From contig JANQBS010000089.1 in NCBI GenBank assembly GCA_033085395.1, forward strand, positions 1 to 64,000: a DNA stretch of 64,000 bases, read 5' to 3'. Numbering within the stretch: position 1 is the first letter of the stretch; every line of letters starts with the position of its first letter. The notes below the pieces were generated by a model that made no database searches, was not told where the DNA came from, and worked only from the letters and a program-made list of their open reading frames with translations. The position numbers and the translations under genes were made by a program. Below are positions 55,744 to 64,000 of this stretch, one piece after another. Source of the DNA: Xanthoparmelia taractica (taxonomy: Eukaryota; Ascomycota; Lecanoromycetes; Lecanorales; Parmeliaceae).

Positions 55744-57215
55744 GTCTTATATCGGGCTGATTTCAGGGCTCATGAAGACTGTCTTGGCTTCTGGGACAAA
55801 GAGATGGTAAAGCGAATAGCGTGTCTCTGCTCACGTGGAAAAAGCAGCTAGGCACCTGTTTCAGTTCCCTGCCTCACCAGATAATCTGCCGTTGGACATG
55901 TTAGTACAATGAACATCTCAACGTCCCAGAGAAGATACCACCACTTGCATATGGTAGGCAGAGCTTTTGCGAAACATCTCACCACTCAAATTCTTGTTCA
56001 ATGTCAACGCCCCATGACTCAATCTCGACCCTTGCTTGACCAGATGTCCACAGCTGCCAAATGGATTGGCTGTGCTAGTCGTACAGCTTTTTTGTGTTCC
56101 GCCTGTAACCGAGAAAGTCCTCCACCGTCATGTAACACTCTTAGAAGATATCGAACACCCTTTGGCGAGATAATAGTGACGAGGGGGAAAGCACCTAGTG
56201 GCCGGTCAGGAATTTTCTGTGGAATTCTTCTGTACGACCGAGCATTAGCAGTGTATCTTTACGAATTAGATTCCGCTTCGAGGAGAAAAACTCGGGGCTG
56301 CTGAAGGCCTGCATAAAGGTGCACTGTTTCAGGGCCATTTACACACTTCGAACCATACAGTAGGATAAGAACGGATCGAATCATACCCAAGGCATAAGCT
56401 TTCTCGCCTCAGGCCTTAAGCCTCTTCAATACTCCAGCCAATCTTGTTCTCCTGTGGGCCAAGTTTGGTGGTCCAAGGGTTTGAGGACAGCCTAAGTTGT
56501 GGGAGGTGACGGGCTCTTCTCCAGAGGTTCGGGTGAAATGGCAGTGTAGAATACTATGTGGGATCCAAAATATCCAGAGCCCCACGCAGACGGCCAGCGT
56601 CAGTATGCAATTGTGCCTCTTATGCAGTGTGATGCAGTAGCGTGAGCTGGATCCGTCGATGAATGCGGCGAGGATCTCGGCCGGTAACCGGGCTTCCTAG
56701 AGGATCAAAGACTGTTGCCGTGCTACTTTGAATTCCATGCACAACAGGAAGCGTGGGGAATAGAAGTATACACTCTTACTGCTGGGGGAAAAAGGTCAAA
56801 GAAGATGATGCTGTTGATGGCTGCAAAGACAAGGTGTTTGGTAAAGGCTTTCCCCAGGCTGACTCCTGCTATCCCGTGTTTTGGGCTTGGAATGTTTCCA
56901 TTAAAGTTACCTGGTCCGAAGCGTCCGTCCCTGAATACTACGCTAATGCAGGGCATAACCCCATTAGCGTTATTACCTTAGTCAATCTTACCATGTTTCG
57001 AATTCCAATAGAAGCTTGTTTCCCGCCCCCCTCGGTTGTTTCATCTCTCTTCTAACCTCCATAAAAAGTACCATACCCGTATTTTAAAACTAGCCGTCAG
57101 TTACCCTTTCGTCAAGGTTCATACCTCACCTACCTAGGCCTCCTTCAATCTTCAGCAACGAAACAACCATCATCATTTGATCCCAGCATCATTATTATTC
57201 GAAGGATATATCATC
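55744..57215. other. Intergenic region
   Basis: About 1.5 kb with no supported gene. Frames at 55909-56304 and 56715-57055 show no domain or signal features. The last 150 bp is the BET2 leader, with TTTCGTCAAGG and ACCTCACCTACC pyrimidine-rich pieces. Confidence 0.5.
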
Positions 57216-58450
57216 ATGTCCTTGGTTTCTGGTCCGGGAAGAGGGGGTGCCTCTACTGGTGATCTACCAGACGAACTCAAGTTGGTTGTGGACAAACACG
57301 TGCAGTACATTCAGAGCCTGGATACAGTACGTTCCCTGGGAATTATTCTAGAGTTGTGCCATAGCTCATTCGCTGACAGCGACAAGATGAGCTTGAGTAT
57401 TGGTTGACGGAACACCTGCGCTTGAATGGTGTCTACTGGGGGCTGACAGCCTTACATTTACTCGGCCATCCCGAGACCCTACCTCGTCACGCAACCATAG
57501 ACTTTGTTCTCTCCTGCCAACATGAAATTGGTGGTTTCGGAGCTGCTCCCGGTCACGATGCTCACATGCTGTACACCGTGAGCGCTGTACAGATTCTGGG
57601 CACAGTCGACGCTCTAGATGAGCTAGATCGACGTGGGAACGCGGGAAAGGAGAAGGTTGGCAAATGTGGGTCGGATTCGGATTTTGTACGAGAAAGGCAC
57701 TGAGAAGAGAACCAGACATTGCAAATCTACAGAATCAAGAGATGGGGTCCTTTGCCGGAGATCAGTGGGGCGAAACCGATACTCGCTTTCTATACGGGGC
57801 CTTGAACGCTCTTTCACTACTACACATGCTTCACCTCGTCGATGTTGCGAAAGCAATCACCTACATACAAGCCTGCGCTAATTTCGATGGTGGCTATGGA
57901 AATAGTCCTGGTGCAGAATCCCATGCGGGCCAAATTTTCACATGCGTGGGAGCGTTGGCGATAGCTGGTCGACTCGATCTGGTAGATAGGGATCGACTTG
58001 GTGGTTGGCTCAGCGAACGACAGCTCCCAAATGGCGGCCTGAATGGAAGACCGGAGAAATTGGAGGACGTGTGCTACAGTTGGTGGGTAGTCAGCAGTTT
58101 GGCAATGATTGATCGAATTCATTGGATCGACCGAGACAAGCTAGCCCAATTCATTCTCCGTTGCCAGGTGAGCACCATTGACCTCACGGTTCCGGAATGA
58201 ATAAATCTGATCTAAAGATAGGATTTGGGGAATGGCGGCATCGCGGACAGACCGGGAGACATGGTGGATGTCTTTCACACACACTTTGGCATTGCAGGTC
58301 TAAGCTTGATCGGCTTTCCAGGGCTCGCAGCAATTGATCCAATTTAGTGAGTCTTGCTCGATCCTCATTGACATGACTGGCAACTAATTTGGTGACAGCT
58401 GCATGCCACAAGAGATAACACAACGCCTATTAGGCGAGCCAAAGATGTGA
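57216..58450 (+). CDS. BET2: Rab geranylgeranyltransferase (GGTase-II) beta subunit
   Basis: Five exons (57216-57326, 57380-57665, 57716-58167, 58222-58346, 58399-58450; introns 50-54 nt) join to 341 codons, the usual length. With the alpha subunit Bet4 and the escort protein it adds geranylgeranyl groups to Rab GTPases. Prenyltransferase repeats are clear: RLNGVYWGLTALHLLGHPE, FVLSCQHEIGGFGAAPGHDA, DTRFLYGALNALSLLHML, YIQACANFDGGYGNSPGAES with the zinc and lipid pocket residues, and ERQLPNGGLNGRPEKLEDVC with YSWWVVSSLAMI holding the zinc-ligand Asp and Cys. DLGNGGIADRPGDMVDVFHT holds the zinc-ligand His. The N-terminus MSLVSGPGRGG is short and cytosolic. It ends CMPQEITQRLLGEPKM. Confidence 0.95.
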
Positions 58451-59104
58451 CAATCCCAAGGTATCTAGAGGGATATGTCTGTTTTGGAAGGCTTGTGGGC
58501 CAAGAAGCGCAAGAAATCAGAGGTCCACGCTGGTCAGAGTTGGAGTTTGACGAGGTCCAAGTCCTTGTTAAATGATCCATATCCCGCGTTCTCGCTACCT
58601 ATCGGTCATTTTGTTGCAACGCTCCTTCTCAAAGGTGGATCTTTGACGGCCCAGCTGTAGAGCAAAATGCCACAAAGCAATGGGTAGATGTTTCTTCGAT
58701 GTGCACAGCTAAGCAGGCTTCCTTGATCTCCTTGCCGCCATCAATTTGAATTGATCCTACCCGCAGGACACAAATTTGCCCGCGCCAGAATGTATAGTAT
58801 CATAGTTTCGAATTTGCCCTTTCGAGACAGACTGGATGGGACGTGCCTGCCTCAGACTGTCAAGAGCAAGTAAAGTCTTGGCGTTAGTTTATGGTGCTAG
58901 AGGCCAGGTGCTCCTCCACTCCATTGCACCTTTCATCTTGCTTTCGCTCATATCAAAGCATCACCCTTTTCTCAAGACTGGCATTCACTACCTTTCTCGA
59001 TCCTCGCCTACTCGTTGTTTCCTCTACATACTGATTCTTGAAATCCACTGCTCTTGCAACAACCTGGTCATTTGCATCTTGCACCTCAGTCAGTTGCAAC
59101 CATC
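58451..59104. other. Intergenic region
   Basis: BET2 3' flank and promoter of the next gene; nothing further recognised. Confidence 0.5.
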
Positions 59105-61081
59105 ATGACTTCCATCCCATTGCTTTGCAACATCTGCCCCAAAGAGCCCGACTTCAGCGACATCTCACATCTATTAACCCATGTCGCTTCAAAAGGCCAT
59201 CTTGCACAGGAATTGAAAGCAAAAGTTCGTGCACGTCAAGATGCCTCAATCCGCGAGAAGCTCGACGCCTACGACCGCTGGTATGAGAGGTATCAGATCG
59301 AAAAGCTGTTATCCCAGCGTCTCATCCTTAAAGAATCCAAAGAAGCCACCACCAGCAACAGAGTCAAACGTTCTCTCAACTCGCCTTCTGTAGGTTTAGC
59401 TAAGAACATGAAGCCACGCAAGAAGCGTGCCAAACCTTCCGACAAACTCGCCGATGCAAGTCCTGTCAAATCCGAAGGGCCACCCATTGACCCTCAACTT
59501 TCTTGGTTTCCGCCCTCGAGTCCATCGCCCTTTCTCAGTCTATCAGGACATGGCGGTCTACAGCATGACAAAGCTTTGAATCACCGTTACCATGTCCCTC
59601 GTATGTGCGAGGAACAAGAAGCTAGCGCGAACCGCCGAGCGGCCATAGTATCTACACCTTCAAAGATCCCAAGCAGTCAGAGGTCTCTACGCGATCCTGG
59701 CCAAGATACGGATAGCGAGACTGACTACTTCAACACTTTCATCCGCAGCCCACCTATGACAGCATACCCTGACCCTTCCGAGCTTCTTGGTCTCCCATTC
59801 TGCTTCTCACCTCCCCAGACAATTGAGCAAGCAGGAGAACGTGCAGACCCAACACCTGAACATAATGGCCGAAATGCCGAGAAAGCTGAATCGTTGCAAC
59901 CACCAGTCCTCAAAGGGGTCAAGTGGCCTGGGATGTCCATCTTCGACTCTGCTAGCTTAGAGGCACAACGCCTGCGTAACCAGAAAAAGGACGGCTCTAT
60001 ACTGGAGCAAATGGAGCACAACTCGATTGTAGTTGAGCAGATGGAACGAATCTATTGGCCAGATGGATCTTTAAAACAGAAAAGACTTATTACTGGCAAT
60101 GTGGAGAGCAGCCCACTCAAAGAGCCTACCCCTCCGCCAAAGCGACAGCGTGCCAAAGCCAAGAAGACTAAGACTGTACTTACAGACATCAGCACCAACG
60201 CTCCAAAGCCGACGCGCCGAGCACACAAGACACCAGGTCACTTTCAAGGTACGCGAGCTTCCGACCTACGCAATATTTCTCAAAGAGCACTTGCCACATT
60301 GGACCCTCCACTGTCTGAATTCGTTTACCCCAGGAGTGCTCATATGGGCTACGATGCAGCCAATGATGAGGATTTAGAACGACGGTTAACCAGTGGAAAT
60401 TTCAGTCATGGTCGTCAGCAAGCGTTCGATGTTTTCAAGGACAATGTGACAACGGGTGCTTCGGAGAATGCGATCCCAAGAACACGTCCAGCGAAACTCA
60501 GCACCAAAACGGAAGATTATCCCTTTCTTCAAAACTCGCACGGTCACCAGGGTCCTCCCCACTCTAAAGCGTCTGGTTTTCATGCTCGACGAACTCCGTT
60601 CGCGCCCTTGAAGCCGTCTGCCGGAAATCAAAACCGTATACAGCCGGACGGACTGCCCTGGGACGCTCAGCCCAGGTCATTTGTGAGCAACTCTATGCAA
60701 CTTACAGCGGAGGAAGACAGCGAGAATATCGAGCCCATTTTCGATAGCGATGGGCGGGTGGATGATCAAGTCTCACAGGCCCATGATCAGAGAATCACTC
60801 AGCGCTATTTCTCCGTTACAGGAAACCAGCCTCCTCAGTTCTTCAATTCTCTACCACCTCACATGGACTTCGGCGGCCTTGCAGAAGCGAGGTATCACGG
60901 ATCTACACTCAATCTGTTGAATCCCTACCTTCACCAGCACCATCTCCCACCACGATATGCTCCCGTGCTCTTTCACAACCCAGCTCCTCCTTTTTTTGCA
61001 AGTCGGCAGGATGATGTTGGCAAGCCTGGACGGCTAGGGGTAGCCAAGGGCGAGGATAGCAACGAGGCTAAAGGTCTTTGA
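59105..61081 (+). CDS. U1-type C2H2 zinc-finger nuclear protein, function unknown
   Basis: One exon of 658 residues from ATG 59105; the frame is open to 59054 but lacks an earlier ATG. The N-terminus LLCNICPKEPDFSDISHLLT with HVASKGHL forms a C-x2-C...H-x5-H finger like those in RNA- or DNA-binding U1-type proteins. A helical segment follows (SIREKLDAYDRWYERYQIEK). The conserved middle block is GVKWPGMSIFDSASLEAQRL, then NQKKDGSILEQME and RIYWPDGSLKQKRLITGNVE. Basic clusters PRKKRAKPSDK and PPKRQRAKAKKTKT look like nuclear localisation signals. The rest is disordered, with a P/H-rich C-terminal region. I recognise this as a conserved Pezizomycotina protein but know no function. Splicing or chromatin association is possible from the finger type only. 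Confidence 0.75.
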   Translation: MTSIPLLCNICPKEPDFSDISHLLTHVASKGHLAQELKAKVRARQDASIREKLDAYDRWYERYQIEKLLSQRLILKESKEATTSNRVKRSLNSPSVGLAKNMKPRKKRAKPSDKLADASPVKSEGPPIDPQLSWFPPSSPSPFLSLSGHGGLQHDKALNHRYHVPRMCEEQEASANRRAAIVSTPSKIPSSQRSLRDPGQDTDSETDYFNTFIRSPPMTAYPDPSELLGLPFCFSPPQTIEQAGERADPTPEHNGRNAEKAESLQPPVLKGVKWPGMSIFDSASLEAQRLRNQKKDGSILEQMEHNSIVVEQMERIYWPDGSLKQKRLITGNVESSPLKEPTPPPKRQRAKAKKTKTVLTDISTNAPKPTRRAHKTPGHFQGTRASDLRNISQRALATLDPPLSEFVYPRSAHMGYDAANDEDLERRLTSGNFSHGRQQAFDVFKDNVTTGASENAIPRTRPAKLSTKTEDYPFLQNSHGHQGPPHSKASGFHARRTPFAPLKPSAGNQNRIQPDGLPWDAQPRSFVSNSMQLTAEEDSENIEPIFDSDGRVDDQVSQAHDQRITQRYFSVTGNQPPQFFNSLPPHMDFGGLAEARYHGSTLNLLNPYLHQHHLPPRYAPVLFHNPAPPFFASRQDDVGKPGRLGVAKGEDSNEAKGL

Positions 61082-62620
61082 AGAGAAGATTCCGTCTAGG
61101 CGGGAGGATCCACAATTACGGACCAAGGGCATTCATGTACAACATACCACATACTACATATAAGCAAACTTATCCGCTTCTCCTATTGGCAGGTTTGGGC
61201 CTCGGAGTATCGTCACTGTTGCAATAGAGACATTATTTGATCATTGGGTTTAGGTAGTATAGCGATAGCTGCATCATTAGTAGGCCATTGTTGGGGAATT
61301 TGCTTCATTTGCTTCGAGAGCGGGCATACTTTTGGACACTGTATATATAAAGGGAACTACAGTAGGATTAGGCTGGAAATGATGAAAGCTGGAGACTATA
61401 GGCCCTCCACCAAACGTGCCGGCCATCACTACCTTGGTCAAAGGAAAATCCAGATGTTTACCCTCCTTGGGGTAGAGCAGTGCATCCCCTGATAATCATG
61501 TCCATACACCATATAGAGTGTTTCCAGTATCATCTCAGAGTCAGTCTTGCGATTCCTTTGAAAAGATAGGGCAGAGGTTGTATTCTCATCCACCATGGCA
61601 TGTACATACTGGCATAAAGCAAGTAAGTACCTATGTAAATGGAGGATGGGCCGTGCCGACGCCAGATATATGCTACGGTGCTAGACAGCCCCCGTTGAAG
61701 TAGACTATGGTTGAAAGTGATATGTCTTTAGCTCTCTCATCTTTGTATTGGGGATTTCATCAACCGGTAAACGCAGAACGTGCTGAATATGTAGAACGTG
61801 TCCATGCTCGATATATCACGTGCTTTACCCAAGATGGCTTGTACGTCTGTATCCTTTTCACCCGACACTCCACAGAGATTTGATTTCCAGAGACGAAGCT
61901 TTTCCCTCCGAAATGTCCATGGATATAGCCTTCATGATCCCGGCCCAGCATGCCATGTCTTCTATGCGATACCAGGGATACATATCTCTCTGTGCGAATA
62001 TGCACTAGAGGAGCGCAAATAAGGGTAGAGTCTATAAGGTATCTTCCTATTCGAATTCATAGTATTCTTTCGACTGAAAGAAGCTCTTGTAAGCCAAGTT
62101 GGCTTGTTGAAACATCCATTTGGCTCCGGTTGCGCTCCGGAGAGTGCAGGCCAGGCGGGCTCATTTCAGATATTTTCTAAAAAGCTTAGCTAGAACGTTT
62201 ACCGGAAAGTCATCTTGTACGCGCAATATAGTGGCTATGGCTGCTTCAGATTTAGGTGCATGGACTACTGGATGCAGATTTGTGAGAACTTTGATGAGAT
62301 GGTTGCCCTAATAGTATGGGTGCTAACTACTTACCCTTCTCTACTCCCCTCATCTTGGGACCCTCAAGGTTGTTGGTTTCAATGCATTCAACCCCATTTC
62401 CCACAGTTGCGGGGGGGAAAGAATGCAGTGGAGATATATGGGGACGTACAATAGTACTCCCCAACGAAGTATTTAAAACACCAGTATAATACCGCTAGCG
62501 CCAACGCGAAAACCACTTTACGCGCACACAACAATTAATTCTCTGCTTCTTCTTCTTTCCTACAAAAGGTTCGTGACGGTAGCAAAAATACGACGTTTGC
62601 ATTGATGAGTCAAGCTGGCC
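61082..62620. other. Intergenic region and MSH3 promoter
   Basis: About 1.5 kb without a supported gene; the short frames are featureless. The last 120 bp is the MSH3 promoter and contains ACGCGAAAA at 62504-62512. Confidence 0.5.
62504..62512 (+). promoter_or_regulatory. SCB/MCB-like box upstream of MSH3
   Basis: ACGCGAAAA, an SBF/MBF-type site, lies about 110 bp before the MSH3 ATG, and a TTACGCGC follows 8 bp later. It resembles the boxes in front of MCM7 in this window. Binding is inferred. Confidence 0.45.
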
Positions 62621-64000
62621 ATGGTGGGCTCACAGACTTCTTCGCAAGCACCAGCCAAAAAGCAGCAATCAATTTCAAGCTTCTTCACTAAGAACGCCCC
62701 GACCAAACCACCGCCCGCTTTGACTCCCAAGACCTCCAATGCCTCCAATGCCTCCAATGGTGCCTTGCTCGCCGACAAGAACGAGAGCCTTTTCGTTGCC
62801 TCCGATGAAGATGCTGATACTCATCCAAATGGGTGCAGGAGCTCTTCAATACCTAAACGCGTCTACAATGAAGGTGGAGAACACAACAGCGGAGACTCCA
62901 TAGGATTGCCAGCTCGTAAAAGAATACGCCTCTCTGAATCACGCGAAGAAACCCAAGGTACGACTTCCGACAATCACCTTATATCTACAACCGCCAACGA
63001 AATCAGAAAGCCTAAACCACCACTGCACACATCCAAGTATGCCTTTTCCAGCTCTCCCACTCGAGACGAGGAGAACTTGGAGGAAGATGACGAGACCAGA
63101 CGGCGGAAGGAGAGGCTTCACGACAAGTTTGTCAAGAAGCTGGGCCGACCAGATAGTATCGCTAATATCCAGAGGCGCAATTGGGTGATTAGCGAAGAGG
63201 CTGCTGAAGATCAGAGTGATGTGAATAATGACGAAGATGCTGAGGAGGATGCGATGCCGAAACCTACTACCAAGGGGAGGAGTGGGGTCAGTGCAAAGAA
63301 AGGTGCAAGCAAGCTCACGCCAATGGAGAAGCAATTTCTGGACATAAAGCGAAAGCATATGGACACTCTCCTAATCATGGAAGTTGGCTACAAATACAAG
63401 TTCTGGGGGGAAGACGCACGAATTGCCGCCAGAGAACTGAGCATCGTCTGCATACCGGGAAAATTCAGATTCGACGAGCACCCTTCCGAGGCCCATCTGG
63501 ATCGTTTCGCTTCGGCTAGCATACCGACCCACCGACTACATGTGCATGTGAAGCGGCTAGTAGGGGCAGGACACAAAGTTGGCGTTGTCCGGCAGCTGGA
63601 GACAGCAGCCCTAAAAGCAGCCGGAGACAACCGGAATGCTCCCTTCGTTCGGAAACTTACCAATCTCTACACCAAAGGCACTTATATCGACGATGTTGAA
63701 GGACTGGAAGCATCAGTTGGAGCACCCACCGGCGGCGCGCCTGCCACAGGTTACCTTGTGTGCATCACAGAAAGCAATGCCAAGGGCTGGGGGACCGACG
63801 AGAAGGTTCATATAGGACTGGTCGCTGTACAGCCGGCGACTGGTGATGTGATTTATGATGATTTCGAAGACGGCTTCATGAGAAGCGAAATCGAGACCCG
63901 CTTACTCCATATTGCGCCTTGTGAGATCTTGATTGTCGGCGACCTCTCTAAAGCAACCGACAAACTAGTACAGCATCTGTCGGGAAGTAAGACCAATGTC
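62621..64000 (+). CDS. MSH3: DNA mismatch repair protein MSH3 (N-terminal part, runs off the window)
   Basis: An uninterrupted frame of 460 codons from ATG 62621 to the window end. Msh3 pairs with Msh2 (MutS-beta) to recognise insertion/deletion loops. A PCNA-binding box lies at residues 15-22 (QQSISSFF), in a PIP-type N-terminus followed by a disordered region with acidic and basic patches (PARKRIRLSESREE). The MutS mismatch-recognition domain starts at SKLTPMEKQFLDIKRKHMDT, then LLIMEVGYKYKFWGEDARIA, and IPTHRLHVHVKRLVGAGHKV with VGVVRQLETAALK. The connector domain begins at ATGYLVCITESNAKGWG and continues to the edge. The ATPase domain lies outside. An alternative upstream ATG at 62604 is out of frame. 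Three short ASN repeats (plus-strand GCCTCCAAT) lie near residue 40. Confidence 0.95.
   Translation, partial: MVGSQTSSQAPAKKQQSISSFFTKNAPTKPPPALTPKTSNASNASNGALLADKNESLFVASDEDADTHPNGCRSSSIPKRVYNEGGEHNSGDSIGLPARKRIRLSESREETQGTTSDNHLISTTANEIRKPKPPLHTSKYAFSSSPTRDEENLEEDDETRRRKERLHDKFVKKLGRPDSIANIQRRNWVISEEAAEDQSDVNNDEDAEEDAMPKPTTKGRSGVSAKKGASKLTPMEKQFLDIKRKHMDTLLIMEVGYKYKFWGEDARIAARELSIVCIPGKFRFDEHPSEAHLDRFASASIPTHRLHVHVKRLVGAGHKVGVVRQLETAALKAAGDNRNAPFVRKLTNLYTKGTYIDDVEGLEASVGAPTGGAPATGYLVCITESNAKGWGTDEKVHIGLVAVQPATGDVIYDDFEDGFMRSEIETRLLHIAPCEILIVGDLSKATDKLVQHLSGSKTNV

Noticed and set aside
56715..57055. Open frames upstream of BET2
   Set aside because: They overlap in two frames, have no domain, and sit in the BET2 leader region.

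Overview
The window is nuclear DNA from a filamentous ascomycete (Pezizomycotina). Almost every gene carries short 43-75 nt GT-AG introns with fungal branch sites, and the intergenic regions are unique sequence with little transposon content. The proteins are typical of the group: fungal MFS sugar carriers, a WSC-domain surface protein, an NpgA-type phosphopantetheinyl transferase, Dnt1-like and FAR1-like proteins. The class (Dothideomycetes or Leotiomycetes) cannot be fixed by eye.

Layout. 0-6 kb: a frameshifted small secreted protein at the left edge, an ankyrin-repeat gene and a multi-pass membrane protein. 6-11 kb: MCM7 with G1/S promoter boxes, then a DEN1/NEP2-type Ulp1 protease. 11-18 kb: a FAR1-like DNA-binding protein, a BTB protein, an ERV2-type sulfhydryl oxidase and a branched-chain aminotransferase. 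18-23 kb: a cytochrome P450 relic and a LYAR-type zinc-finger protein. 23-29 kb: one very large modular surface-protein gene of about 1,892 codons. It has a signal peptide, a WSC domain, five copies of a small LPYxC...C module and roughly 1,100 residues of proline-spaced pentapeptides. 29-37 kb: a Dnt1-like nucleolar protein and an MFS sugar transporter. 37-40.7 kb: a gene-poor stretch. 40.7-43.2 kb: a divergent pair, gamma-glutamylcyclotransferase-like and phosphopantetheinyl transferase. 43.8-49.7 kb: a 1,875-residue protein whose layout recalls the meiotic axis proteins Red1/SYCP2. 50-52.5 kb: divergent RRS1 and mitochondrial ribosomal RSM23. 53.5-58.5 kb: a RhoGAP and BET2. 59-64 kb: a zinc-finger nuclear protein and the 5' part of MSH3.

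Most genes are single-copy housekeeping functions: replication and repair (MCM7, MSH3), chromosome structure (Dnt1-like, Red1-like candidate), ribosome biogenesis (RRS1, RSM23, LYAR-type), and small-GTPase and trafficking control (RhoGAP, BET2). They do not form an obvious metabolic cluster. The most unusual locus is the giant pentapeptide/WSC gene. The exon structures given were deduced by reading splice sites and checking that every joined reading frame closes; none has transcript support here.
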